The notes below the pieces were generated by a model that saw nothing but the letters and a program-made list of their open reading frames with translations, was not told the DNA's origin and made no database searches. This document shows positions 16,776-25,959 of a DNA stretch of 64,000 nucleotides, one piece after another (within the stretch, counting starts at the first letter, position 1; each line of letters begins with the position of its first letter). Origin of the DNA: Hyphomicrobium sp. D-2 (lineage in GTDB: Bacteria; Pseudomonadota; Alphaproteobacteria; Rhizobiales; Hyphomicrobiaceae); the NCBI RefSeq assembly GCF_029872155.1, contig NZ_JARXLA010000003.1, forward strand, positions 372,001-436,000, given 5' to 3'. The position numbers were made by a program, and so were the translations under genes.

Positions 16776-19595
16776 TCAGAAACGTAAGCCCGATTCCAGC
16801 CAGAAGCTGCGGCCCATGACCCAGGGATTGTCATAGGTGGCGACCGAGTTGCCGGACGTATTGAGAATATTATTCACGTGGGCGCTGACATACGCTTGTT
16901 CGGTCACCATCACGTGGGCGACCATGTCAAGTGTCAGCACCGCCTTGAACTTCTTGTCGTCGTAGACATCGTGCTGGCGGCCGTTCAGCATCTCATTGGC
17001 ACCGGTGTCGTAGATACCGTCGTAGCCAAGATTATAGCCAGCGCTGAAATCCAACCATAGCAGGTTGTTAAACCAGCTTGTCGAAAGCGTGCCGCCGATG
17101 CGGATAGGAATATCCTTGTTGCCGGTCACCGCAACGAAGCTTTCCTTCGTGTAGGACTCGCCCTTGTAGGAGATGAAAACGTCGCTCTCGTCGTCGTCGA
17201 AGTAGGTCGAGCGCGACATGCTTTGTTCCGACCATGTCACCCCGGCGGTAAAGCCTGCCGTGTTGAGATACGTCGTCGGCAACTGGTGCCAGAACTTGGC
17301 ATACTCAGCAGATGCCGAGCGATAGTATTTCCAGCCGTTATTGGTCAGCATCGTGCAACCGGAACCGCAGCTCTCGGAAGAGAACTGGTCAAGGCCATCG
17401 CGCTCAATATAGCGCAGGCGCAGATTTCCGCCCAGCAAGGGGTCCCTGATCCGTACGGTGCCTGTCATTTCGTCGGTGTACGGCGTGGATAGATCCGACC
17501 CCTTGAAAGAATAGGTACGGATGTTGGCCGGTGGGGTCCACGTCGAGGACACGTTGCCTTGTGCATCGTGCCCGCGGGTATACGAGAGCGAGTAGGGCTG
17601 GCCGTCGCGTATCGCATAGGCCAGGAACTCACCGCTGTAGTAGCGGCTATAGCCCGCGGTGAAACTGATTCCGTCGATGGGGGTAATCGTACCCGCCAGT
17701 CGCGGAGCGACATTCAGGTTCTTGAAGTAATCTTCATAGTCGACGCGGACACCTGCGCGCACATTGAACCATCCCAGCGTTTGATCGACTTCTGCGAAGC
17801 CGTGGTAGGTGTTCACGGTGCTTTCGGTCATGTTCGCCGGCGAGACGATCTTGATGCGCGCATACTGCTGGCTATTGCAGGCCTCGTCGTTCGGCGGACA
17901 GTGGAACTCGCCTCCGGCGGGGCTGGCGGTTTCGCCGGTCGCTGTACGGAATGTCGAATAATAAATGAAGTCGTTGGGACGTCCGCGGCGACCGTCAATC
18001 GTCTTCGCTTCGCCACCGATCAGAAAGTTGCCCAGCAGCACGTCGCCGGTCAGCTTGGCTGTGATGCCAAGATCCGTTTGTCCCATCTCTTTGTTGCCAT
18101 AGCCGCCATTATAGCACATGGCGTTGTCTTGAAGGCTTCGCGATGGGTCCTGGAGCAAAGCGCTGACCGGATCCGGCCGGCACCAATCCTGAAACATATC
18201 CGTGCTGAATGTTTCTTGCCACACGCCATTGACAGGCTTCACGCGACGCGATGCGACCCATGCGTGCGCAACATCCTTGCCGGTGTAATTCAACGTGTCG
18301 CTGTCGTTGTAGTAGGCCTTTGCTTCCAGCGCGACGTTGCGTAGGCCAATGGAGTCTTCCGTAACATTTGTCAGCGACGTTATATATTCGAGCTGCGTCG
18401 ATGAGCTTTTTGTTTTGACGTCCATCTCCATGTCGCGCCATGTGGAAAGCGTCCATAGCTGAGCGTAGTCCGTCAGCGACGTATCGAGCGTGAAGCGGCC
18501 GATGTCCGTTTTTAGAGAGGTTGCGAAACGCAGAAAAAGGTTTTCCGAGTCTTCATTCGCGACGCCGCTGTAGAAACGGTAGTCTTTCTGTCGCGTTGTC
18601 TCAGCGGTTTTACGGCTGGCCTGAATGATGAACGCAAGGTCTGTTGTGATCGGAGCGCCGACAGAGGCAGCAAGACCTTCCTTCACGAATTTTGGCGCTG
18701 TGCGCCCAAGCGGATTGGTGCCATCCGGCGTGGCATTGAGGTAATCCACCATCTCGTGCGTATGACGATTGTAAGTTAGCGATCCGCGATAGCGATCTGT
18801 GGGTGGGCGCGCAAGATCGTATTTGATTACGCCGCCCTGGAATTCTCCGTATTCGGCGGAAGCGTTGCTGTCGATGAGAGTGGCGACACCAACGAAGTCG
18901 GAGGGAACAAATATGTTCTGCGGATGCAAACCATACGTCGCGTTGAGGTTGGGAACCTGGCCTGAGTCGTTAGTGAGCTGGTCGGCAGGAAAGGGTTCAA
19001 CGGAACCCGTCGCGTTCGAGATTGAGACGCCGTTGAGAATGATTTTGTTATCGTAAGGTTGGCCGCCGTTGATCGACAGCAGCAGCGGGCGCGTATCGAT
19101 GGCCTGATAGCCATTGATGCCGGCGTTTTCGTTGGCGTCGTTCTGGTACTGCACGTTGGGCAGATTGCGCATGAACGTGTTCGCGTCGCCGCCGCCATCG
19201 GTGCGCATTTTCACGCTGCGGGCATCGAACACGGTCATGCCGGTGTCTGCTACCGCGCCGCCGAGCACGACGCCGTCGTGCGGCCCATCCGAAGAAGCCG
19301 CTGCGTCGCCTGAGCCCTGGGAGTCAAGAACGCCTTCGTCGGCATCGGCGGAGCCGCTACCACCGCCACCTGTGCCTTGCTTCTTGGCCTTTTTGGCCTT
19401 CTTCGGCTTATTGCTGGTGCTGACAACGAGATCGGGAAGGGGCACTTCGCCAGTCGGCCCAGCCTGCTGTTGCGCGGGTGCTTCCGATCCGGGAATTTCC
19501 GACGCTGAATTATCTTGAGCCAGTGCTGGGCTGGCAGCCAACAGAACGCACGCAACAACGCCCGCGGGAAAACCCGCGGCAACACACTTCGACAT
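16776..19595 (-). CDS. Large TonB-dependent receptor paired with di-heme peroxidase
   Basis: About 939 residues. ATG at 19595 is preferred over one 21 bases upstream because CGGGGGG sits just ahead of it. Signal peptide ends near ALAQDN; then TonB-box-like PLPDLVVST, a Lys-rich linker (NKPKKAKKAKKQ), a Gly/Ser/Asp-rich stretch and a plug with TFMRNLPNVQYQNDAN. The barrel is larger than average and has an extracellular-loop Cys pair (SESCGSGCTM). It ends in SGLRF with the usual terminal Phe. The following co-transcribed gene encodes a di-heme peroxidase. The ligand is unknown; a redox-active metal complex would fit the partner. Confidence 0.82.
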   Translation of the reverse strand: MSKCVAAGFPAGVVACVLLAASPALAQDNSASEIPGSEAPAQQQAGPTGEVPLPDLVVSTSNKPKKAKKAKKQGTGGGGSGSADADEGVLDSQGSGDAAASSDGPHDGVVLGGAVADTGMTVFDARSVKMRTDGGGDANTFMRNLPNVQYQNDANENAGINGYQAIDTRPLLLSINGGQPYDNKIILNGVSISNATGSVEPFPADQLTNDSGQVPNLNATYGLHPQNIFVPSDFVGVATLIDSNASAEYGEFQGGVIKYDLARPPTDRYRGSLTYNRHTHEMVDYLNATPDGTNPLGRTAPKFVKEGLAASVGAPITTDLAFIIQASRKTAETTRQKDYRFYSGVANEDSENLFLRFATSLKTDIGRFTLDTSLTDYAQLWTLSTWRDMEMDVKTKSSSTQLEYITSLTNVTEDSIGLRNVALEAKAYYNDSDTLNYTGKDVAHAWVASRRVKPVNGVWQETFSTDMFQDWCRPDPVSALLQDPSRSLQDNAMCYNGGYGNKEMGQTDLGITAKLTGDVLLGNFLIGGEAKTIDGRRGRPNDFIYYSTFRTATGETASPAGGEFHCPPNDEACNSQQYARIKIVSPANMTESTVNTYHGFAEVDQTLGWFNVRAGVRVDYEDYFKNLNVAPRLAGTITPIDGISFTAGYSRYYSGEFLAYAIRDGQPYSLSYTRGHDAQGNVSSTWTPPANIRTYSFKGSDLSTPYTDEMTGTVRIRDPLLGGNLRLRYIERDGLDQFSSESCGSGCTMLTNNGWKYYRSASAEYAKFWHQLPTTYLNTAGFTAGVTWSEQSMSRSTYFDDDESDVFISYKGESYTKESFVAVTGNKDIPIRIGGTLSTSWFNNLLWLDFSAGYNLGYDGIYDTGANEMLNGRQHDVYDDKKFKAVLTLDMVAHVMVTEQAYVSAHVNNILNTSGNSVATYDNPWVMGRSFWLESGLRF

Positions 19596-19935
19596 TGATC
19601 CCCCCGAAGGACGCAAAACAAACTTCTGGCTGGGATACGAATGCGAAGTACGCTCTACGCAACGCTTCCACTGGCTCGTACACGCAGCGAAATCTGGCCG
19701 CGTGAGCGAGCACGTTAATTAAACGTTACTTTATGAGTCAAGTATGATGCCGCTGTCGCCGCTGACCAAAGTCAGTGTGTCGCGTTTCATCACAAGCCGC
19801 ACGAAACATGTTCGCAAAATGCTCGCCGTCAGGTTGCGGACGGCGGATGGTTGGTCACTGCGATTAGCAACAATGCAACCGTGGGTGCGCATCAAATGTT
19901 GGCGCAGCCTGAAGACCGCGCCAACATTGATAGGA
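19596..19935. other. Intergenic region with a small palindrome
   Basis: About 340 bases between two receptor genes on the minus strand. It should hold the promoter of the receptor/peroxidase pair. The only structure noticed is an inverted repeat ACGTT-AATTA-AACGT at 19712-19726, about 117 bases before the ATG, a possible but unproven operator. No gene is seen. Confidence 0.4.
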
Positions 19936-22059
19936 TCAGAATTTCGACGTGGCACTCAGGATGAATGAGCGGCCCGGCTCATACAGCGGCGTGACGATGG
20001 CGAATTCCTGGCCGTAGGTCGCGCGGTCGGCGTAGGTCTCGTTGAAGACATTGCGCACATCGAGACGGAACGTCAGATCGTAGCCGGGCAGGTCCGGCGC
20101 ATACTCTGCGAACGCGTTGAACACCTTGTAGGCCTTATACGCCGGACGGCCGGGAGTGACGTTGTCGTACTTCGGGGCGATCTCCGCATCGGCGCCAACA
20201 GTCAAGCCGGTGCCGACAAAAGTATGCGCGCCCGATATCGTGATGATTTCGCCAACCGGCGTTGCGATATAGGTGCCGGTGTCCGAGTCAGCTGGCTTGC
20301 CATCAACCGAGACGTCGATGTTGGCGTACCTGACGCGCACAAAGCCGTCGCCCCAATCGTAGCCAACGCCCAGTTCGTAACCTTCGGAGATGATGTCGCG
20401 TACGCGCAGGGCGCCAAACCCGACATTGGTCCACGCGGCGATGCGGGCGTTGTCGATTTCGGTGCGGAACACGCTGCCTTCAAGCTTCCAGCCATTATAT
20501 CGGGCTACGAGGCCAGCCGTATAATTGTCAGCTTCGACAGCCTGCGGGCCAGTGCCGTAGGTCCAGTCCGGGTTCATGATGAAGTTCTCGGCCAGGGGGA
20601 TGCCGCCCCACACGTGCGAATAGCCAGCCTTCGCTGTCAGGAACTCGCCAAGCAGATCCTGCTCGCCGGAAATATTGCCGCTGACGCCGCTGTCGGTCCA
20701 GGTCTGGCCGGTGACGCCGGTGAACCATTGATGATCGGCACGGCCGCCGAACGAAACGCGCGTGCCCTTGAAAACTTCAATCCGCGCCTGCGAGTAAGCA
20801 CCGACGACGTCGCTTTCTTCGTCCATCTTGGCGCCCGGATATACCAGTTCGGCGCTGCGGAGAGTGAAGTCGACGCCGGTCACAACGCTGCCGAACACAA
20901 ACGAAAATTTGTTTTCCGCCTTGCCGTTCACGCTTTCCGAAACACCGTCGACTGGCGAAGGGAGACCGGTGACGCGATCGAAAAGGGGCGTATACACGGT
21001 TGTTTTGCTGTGCGCGACGAGCACCGTGGGGTCCCACCAACCTTGCGGCGTGGCATCGGTATAGCTGAACACAGTCGTCTGCCGGTCGATGTCATACTCG
21101 CGATACAGCGGTTCGGCACCGATTGGCGGGCGTGTGAAGTTCGCGCGGTAAGGCCGCATGGCATCGTCGCTGAAGCGTTCGTGACTGATCTCGAAGCGGT
21201 CGCCCGACTGCGCCTGATATGCAACTTTTCCTAATCCGCTGAGGTAATCGATCTCAGTTCCGCCGATTGTGCGGCCGTTGCCAGCTTCAAAGTCGTCGCC
21301 CTTGCCAATGGTGAAGTAGCCGAGAATCTCGACACCGTTTGACATGCCGTAGGCCGCGACGTTGCTGGTGAGCACGTTGCCATTGGTATTGAACTGCGTC
21401 TTCAGGAAGCCGCCGAAGCCATCCTTGTCCAGCAGGTCGACCACGTCCTTCGTCTCGTAGGCGATAGAGCCAGCCAGTGCGCCGAAGCCCGCGTCAGCAG
21501 GCGCGACACCCGCATCGACGCGCACCGCTTTCAGCAGGCTTGGATCGATAAAGTTGGTACCGTTGTGGTGGAACACCTTGTTGTTTTGAGCCGCGCCATC
21601 GACCGTGACGGCAAGCGCCGTCTCTTCCAGACCGTTGACGTAAACCTTCTGCGAAGTCGGGATCGAACTGCCGACGAGAATGCCAGGCTGGCCAGCAAAC
21701 ACATCCTTGATGTCTGCCGGATTGAGGCGGTCGAGATCGGCAGACGTGATGTTTGTCGTCTGCGTGCCGATGCTGGGTTCGCCGGAAACAGTAACGGGGG
21801 CTTTGCCTGCAGCGGCCTGCGTGGCCAGCGGAGCAGGTGTGATGTCAGCCGATGCCGGGGCGGACTTCACCGGCTTTTTCGCCGCTGCGGATTTCTTTTT
21901 CTGCTTGGCCTTTGGAGCTTCAACTTCGAGGGCCGGGAGCTCGGTCGTTTCCTGTGCTGAAACGATGGATCCGCACCCAAGTCCGCATAGGGCTGCCGAA
22001 CCGACAACGATAGCCGCAGAACGACGCCCGGTGCAGCGGGCGCGACGCACGTTACGCAT
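19936..22059 (-). CDS. TonB-dependent receptor (heme/siderophore type)
   Basis: 707 residues. The signal peptide ends near SIVSAQE and is followed by TonB-box-like LPALEVEA, a Lys/Ala linker (PKAKQKKKSAAAKK), and a plug with ITSADLDRLNPADIKDVFAG and VRVDAGVAPADAGFGALAG. The barrel has FNAFAEYAPDLPGYDLTFRL and ends in SFILSATSKF. The plug layout resembles heme and heme-protein receptors, but no diagnostic FRAP/NPDL box was recognised, so heme, another porphyrin or a siderophore are all possible. A TATAGTAT motif lies between its GGAG ribosome site and the ATG; the RpiR regulator gene is just upstream on the same strand. Confidence 0.8.
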   Translation of the reverse strand: MRNVRRARCTGRRSAAIVVGSAALCGLGCGSIVSAQETTELPALEVEAPKAKQKKKSAAAKKPVKSAPASADITPAPLATQAAAGKAPVTVSGEPSIGTQTTNITSADLDRLNPADIKDVFAGQPGILVGSSIPTSQKVYVNGLEETALAVTVDGAAQNNKVFHHNGTNFIDPSLLKAVRVDAGVAPADAGFGALAGSIAYETKDVVDLLDKDGFGGFLKTQFNTNGNVLTSNVAAYGMSNGVEILGYFTIGKGDDFEAGNGRTIGGTEIDYLSGLGKVAYQAQSGDRFEISHERFSDDAMRPYRANFTRPPIGAEPLYREYDIDRQTTVFSYTDATPQGWWDPTVLVAHSKTTVYTPLFDRVTGLPSPVDGVSESVNGKAENKFSFVFGSVVTGVDFTLRSAELVYPGAKMDEESDVVGAYSQARIEVFKGTRVSFGGRADHQWFTGVTGQTWTDSGVSGNISGEQDLLGEFLTAKAGYSHVWGGIPLAENFIMNPDWTYGTGPQAVEADNYTAGLVARYNGWKLEGSVFRTEIDNARIAAWTNVGFGALRVRDIISEGYELGVGYDWGDGFVRVRYANIDVSVDGKPADSDTGTYIATPVGEIITISGAHTFVGTGLTVGADAEIAPKYDNVTPGRPAYKAYKVFNAFAEYAPDLPGYDLTFRLDVRNVFNETYADRATYGQEFAIVTPLYEPGRSFILSATSKF

Positions 22060-22068
22060 ATACTATAC
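22058..22068 (-). promoter_or_regulatory. TATAGTAT motif overlapping the receptor ribosome-site spacer
   Basis: On the minus strand GGAGTATAGTATATG covers the ribosome site and start codon of the receptor. The octamer TATAGTAT also occurs as an inverted repeat upstream of the neighbouring RpiR-type gene (23374-23393), suggesting a shared regulator. Inference from two sites only. Confidence 0.35.
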
Positions 22069-22289
22069 TCCAAACTCATTACGCGGACTGGCATCACGGC
22101 TGCCGAAAGGGCGATGTCAGCTACAAATGCAAGCCTGGCTGGCTTTCACCCTCGCGGGGATGGCTGGCTGTTGCGAGGGGCAGAGTTTGATTGCCTACTG
22201 CAGTAGTAAAGTTTTGGATTGGGCGCCGATGAGAAAGGCGCCGGGCGATGCAAATTAGACACTTCAGCTCGTCGCGCTTCAGCCGCCGC

Positions 22290-23147
22290 TTATTTGAACA
22301 AAGTGCGCCGCAGCTCGCCCAAATGCTCCAGTGTCGAGATGGCGCGCGCAGGCTCGTGGGCCGTCAGTGCAAATATCATCGCCTCAAGACATACCAACGT
22401 CGTTGCGTGCATGGGCACATGACCGGCATGGCTGCGCAGCACCTCGATGACGACGGCGGCCTCGCGCGCGAGCGGTGTTTCCCTGGTGTCCGTCACCAGC
22501 ACGACCGGCACGTGCCGCTGTTTGGCTTCAGCCATTGTCATTCTGGCTTCACGAAACGGTTTTCCGAAGGCCAGCATCAAGAGAACATCGACGCTGGGCA
22601 TGTCGAGCAATTGCTCAGGCAAGGGTGCCATGCACGCGTCGAACACAGCGGTTGAGCGTCCGATGCGGTTTACAGACAACGCAAAATAGCGGGCGAGAAA
22701 TGCCGTAGATGCGATGCCAAACACACCTATTTTTTGCGCTGATCCAAGCAGCTCGGCAGCCGAGCCAATGCTTGCCCGGGTTCCGTCGACAGACAATGCA
22801 AGGAATGTCTCTTGATGATCGGCAAAGACCTGATCAACCGCCGTGGCCGAATGCTCTTTGATCGACGCAACCGTGCGCGCGATGCTGTCAACCGGCGTCT
22901 GGCCATATCCAAGTGTCGTCGCGATGGCCTGGCGCAGCTCCTTCAGGCCGCGAAATCCAATCGCCTGCACCGCACGGATAACGGTCGCATCCGAGGTGCC
23001 GATGGCCGCTGCAAGCTCCATAGCAGACATCGTCATAACTTCATGCCGATGCCCGTCCATGTATTCGACAACGCGTGCCAGCGACGGGGAAAGCCGCTGG
23101 GCGCGCGAACGCATCCGGTCTTTCAATTTGTCGTTCGGTTTAATCAC
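22290..23147 (-). CDS. MurR/RpiR-family transcriptional regulator
   Basis: 285 residues. The N-terminal HTH_6 domain (about 1-80) has LSPSLARVVEYM and MSAMELAAAIGTSDATVIRA followed by VQAIGFRGLKELRQAI, characteristic of RpiR proteins. A SIS sugar-isomerase fold follows (about 125-250) with IGVFGIASTAFLARYFA and MPSVDVLLMLAFG. Classic members sense phosphosugars, but several alphaproteobacterial relatives sit in iron or siderophore loci, as here. It lies upstream of a TonB receptor on the same strand and near a siderophore-type ABC importer, so it probably controls one or both. Confidence 0.85.
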   Translation of the reverse strand: MIKPNDKLKDRMRSRAQRLSPSLARVVEYMDGHRHEVMTMSAMELAAAIGTSDATVIRAVQAIGFRGLKELRQAIATTLGYGQTPVDSIARTVASIKEHSATAVDQVFADHQETFLALSVDGTRASIGSAAELLGSAQKIGVFGIASTAFLARYFALSVNRIGRSTAVFDACMAPLPEQLLDMPSVDVLLMLAFGKPFREARMTMAEAKQRHVPVVLVTDTRETPLAREAAVVIEVLRSHAGHVPMHATTLVCLEAMIFALTAHEPARAISTLEHLGELRRTLFK

Positions 23148-23373
23148 GGGCGGCCCCCAACGAACCCCGGATGACGTGTGGATTCTGTCTTTTTGCGGCC
23201 ATTCGCCTGTCCGCAGACCGACAGACGATGAGCAAGGTTAATCTGGAACGCAACCGAACGGCCGGACGGGAACCATACTCGCTCGGCCAGCCGCTCCGCT
23301 CGCACGCCCTTACCAAGCCCGCGCAAGGATGTGGATGCCAGGCCGTGTGCCCATGCGTCCCATGCCGAGTAAG

Positions 23374-23405
23374 ATACTATACAAAAATAGTATGATTTAC
23401 TATAT
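23374..23405. promoter_or_regulatory. AT-rich inverted repeat, candidate RpiR operator
   Basis: ATACTAT (23374-23380) and ATAGTAT (23387-23393) form a perfect 7-bp inverted repeat with a six-base spacer, and a third half site ACTATAT follows at 23399-23405. It lies about 230 bases ahead of the RpiR start in otherwise GC-rich DNA. The same octamer occurs at the receptor start at 22058-22068. It may be the operator or an AT-rich promoter region; no protein binding can be shown from sequence. Confidence 0.45.
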
Positions 23406-23438
23406 GGAGCCCAGTGGTCGAGGCACGCGCGGTGCGGA

Positions 23439-23759
23439 TCACGCCACGGGGATGGTCCGGGTGTCCGCGCTGGCGCATGTCACCCACTCAACGCTGGGTA
23501 GTTCCTCGCGCCATGCAAAGCGTACGAGATGGTCGCCAACAGTCGCTTTAACTGTCGCCAGGGCGTGCTCGCTGTCCGCCTCGCAATGCAGGCTCAGAAC
23601 GTCCCGGTCAGCACGCATGATGCACACGCCGGGCTTGAATCTCACGGTGCCGTGGCTGTCATCATAGGTGGCATGCACCTTGTGCGCGAAGTGCTTGCAA
23701 AGCTGAACGAGGTACACGGACGCCTTTGGCGTTTTCACCTCAGCCTTGGCGACAAACAT
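23439..23759 (-). CDS. DUF2218 domain protein
   Basis: About 106 residues from ATG at 23759, chosen for the GGGGAG seven bases upstream. The pattern SVYLVQLCKHFAHKV, then FKPGVCIMRADRDVLSLHCEA and VGDHLVRFAWREEL followed by VEWV matches the DUF2218 family. These small cytosolic proteins are often encoded beside siderophore receptors and importers; their biochemical role is unknown. It is divergent from the ABC importer operon, with about 230 bases between the starts, so the two probably share a control region. Confidence 0.75.
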   Translation of the reverse strand: MFVAKAEVKTPKASVYLVQLCKHFAHKVHATYDDSHGTVRFKPGVCIMRADRDVLSLHCEADSEHALATVKATVGDHLVRFAWREELPSVEWVTCASADTRTIPVA

Positions 23760-23991
23760 GCGGCGCTCCCCAGTCACGCATTACTAAATGGATGGCTCAG
23801 GTCACTGCCATGGATGCTGCATGATGTCTGTCGGGAAAAGCGCATTTCGCACTACTACATCTGCGCGCGGCGCATCTGCCACAACCTTGACGGGGTTCCT
23901 CCAGTTTATAAGTTCACGGCTTGGCGGCCGGGTTCCGCTGGCCAAGCTGACGCAAAGAAATGACTGTCATGACGACCAGAAGGAGACGCGT

Positions 23992-24972
23992 GTGAACGAC
24001 CTCAAGATCGCGTCGGGTTATTTGCTGCCGCGCAATCGTCTTCGCTTCAGTGTGATGCCGCTGGCCATAACGCTGCTGACGCTGCTGCAATTGTCGTTCG
24101 CTTCGATGGCGTCGCCGTTGCGTGCCGAGCCGATGACCGTCACCCATGCGCAGGGAGAGACTGCTCTCCCTGATCGTCCTAAAAAGGTTTTCACCTTCGA
24201 TCTGGCATCGCTGGAAACGCTTGATGCGCTTGGCGTGGAAGTCGCAGGCGTCATCGGCTCCAATATACCGGATCATCTGGCGAAGTATCGCGACGACAAA
24301 TATCTCAAGATCGGTTCGCTGTTTGAGCCCGACTATGAAACGATCAATGCAGCTCAACCCGATCTGATTATTGTTGCCGGGCGCTCGTCGCCCAAATATC
24401 GCCAGCTCGCGCAGATCGCACCGACGATCGATCTGTCGACAGATGACAGCACATTTCTCGAAAGCGCCTTTCGCAACGCCCGAACGCTCGGCCGCATCTT
24501 TGGCAAGGAGCCTGATGCGGAACAGTTGATCGGCAAGCTGCAGCAGACGATAGACGAGCTGAAGGTCAAAGCACGCAGTGCAGGGCGAGGTCTGATTATT
24601 CTGACGACTGGCGGGCGCATCAGCGCCTATGGACCGCAATCCCGGTTCGGCGCGCTCCATCGCGACTTTGGCATCGCCGTCGCGATTGATGACCTGGATA
24701 AAGCCATTCACGGCCAGAGCGTTTCGTTTGAGTTCATCCTGCAGACCGATCCGGATTGGCTGTTCGTCGTCGATCGGGACGCCGCCATTGGCCAGAAGGG
24801 TCAGCCGGCGGCGCAGCTTCTGGACAATGCGCTGATTGCGCGCACCAAGGCAGCCCAGAACAAGCGCATCATCTATCTCGACGCCGCGCGCTGGTATCTC
24901 ATCGGTGGCGGCATCGTGTCGATGCAGGCAAACGCGGATCAGATCGCCACGGCGTTGGACGCCAAACCATAG
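23992..24972 (+). CDS. Siderophore-type ABC substrate-binding protein
   Basis: About 326 residues from GTG at 23992, supported by AAGGAG eight bases upstream. A signal region (PLAITLLTLLQLSFASMASPLRAEP) is followed by a class III binding protein: TALPDRPKKVFTFDLASLET, AAQPDLIIVAGRSS, and LQTDPDWLFVVDRDAAIGQ. This resembles the FatB/YclQ/VctP group that binds ferric anguibactin, petrobactin or similar catechol siderophores. Four genes follow in the order binding protein, permease, permease, ATPase, the same content as fat and ycl operons. The ligand is inferred only from that resemblance. Confidence 0.83.
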   Translation: MNDLKIASGYLLPRNRLRFSVMPLAITLLTLLQLSFASMASPLRAEPMTVTHAQGETALPDRPKKVFTFDLASLETLDALGVEVAGVIGSNIPDHLAKYRDDKYLKIGSLFEPDYETINAAQPDLIIVAGRSSPKYRQLAQIAPTIDLSTDDSTFLESAFRNARTLGRIFGKEPDAEQLIGKLQQTIDELKVKARSAGRGLIILTTGGRISAYGPQSRFGALHRDFGIAVAIDDLDKAIHGQSVSFEFILQTDPDWLFVVDRDAAIGQKGQPAAQLLDNALIARTKAAQNKRIIYLDAARWYLIGGGIVSMQANADQIATALDAKP

Positions 24973-25959
24973 ATGCCGATCGCTCGCGCTCATGCACTGC
25001 TGCTGCCTGGGCTTGGCGTTGCCACGCTGTGTGCGCTCTTTGTCTGGAGCGTGTTTGTCGGCGTCAGCAATATCAGCCTTGCGACGTTGCTTGCCTCAGG
25101 CTGGGCCGATACGCAGGTTCAGGTGCTGTTTGAAAGCCGGGTTCCTCGCACTCTGGCCCTTGTGCTGGCAGGTGCCGCTATGGCGGTGGCTGGAACGATC
25201 CTGCAAATGATCGTCCGCAACCGTTTCGCTGAACCTTCCACGGTCGGAACTGCAGAAGCGGCAAAGCTCGGCTTCCTGCTGGCGCTGATATTCGTTCCCG
25301 ACGCATCTATCGCTTTGCGCCTTGTTGCTGCGACGGTGGTGGCACTGCTTGTTACAGCGATATTTCTGCGCATTCTGCGTCACACGTCGCTGCAGTCACC
25401 GTTGATTGTCCCGCTCGTCGGCATTCTTCTCGGCGGTGTCATCAATGCGGCGGCAACTTTCATCGCTTACCGATACGACCTGCTGCAATCTCTGGCGACG
25501 TGGAGCAGCGGCGACTTCTCGATGATCCTGCGCGGCCGTTATGAGCTGCTCTGGCTTGCGCTGGGCATGACGGTCATCGCCTATATCTACGCCGATCGAT
25601 TTACCGTCGCCGGCATGGGCGAAAATTTCACGACCAATCTCGGGCTGAATTATCGTGCCGTCGTTGCGCTTGGCCTCGTCATCGTCGCGGTGGTTACGGC
25701 TGTGGTCATCGCCACAGCTGGCATGATCCTGTTTCTAGGTCTCGTCGTGCCGAATCTCGTCAGTCTCGTCATGGGCGATAACGTCCGGCGGGCGCTGCCA
25801 TGGGTCGCACTGCTCGGTGCGGTGCTGGTTCTCGTTTGCGACATTCTCGGGCGGATCGTGAATGCGCCGTATGAGATCCCGGTCGGAACCATGCTCGGTG
25901 CGGTGGCAAGCGGGCTATTTCTCTATTTGCTGCTGCGTAAGAACGCTCACCTTACATGA
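24973..25959 (+). CDS. FecCD-family ABC permease, first subunit
   Basis: 328 residues with multiple membrane helices. Family signature: SRVPRTLALVLAGAAMAVAG, LQMIVRNRFAEPSTVGTAEA, and near the end TAGMILFLGLVVPNLVSLVM. The ATG directly follows the binding-protein stop codon and its own stop overlaps the next start by four bases. The NRFAEP variant of the usual NPLAxP box is typical of the FatD/YclN/VctD subgroup. It forms a heterodimeric channel with the next gene product. Confidence 0.88.
   Translation: MPIARAHALLLPGLGVATLCALFVWSVFVGVSNISLATLLASGWADTQVQVLFESRVPRTLALVLAGAAMAVAGTILQMIVRNRFAEPSTVGTAEAAKLGFLLALIFVPDASIALRLVAATVVALLVTAIFLRILRHTSLQSPLIVPLVGILLGGVINAAATFIAYRYDLLQSLATWSSGDFSMILRGRYELLWLALGMTVIAYIYADRFTVAGMGENFTTNLGLNYRAVVALGLVIVAVVTAVVIATAGMILFLGLVVPNLVSLVMGDNVRRALPWVALLGAVLVLVCDILGRIVNAPYEIPVGTMLGAVASGLFLYLLLRKNAHLT

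Noticed and set aside
20224-21234. 336-residue plus-strand ORF
   Set aside because: Antisense of a TonB receptor with clear signal peptide, plug and barrel; shadow frame in GC-rich DNA.
23914-24993. 359-residue minus-strand ORF
   Set aside because: Antisense to the siderophore-binding protein, whose family motifs and ribosome site are clear.
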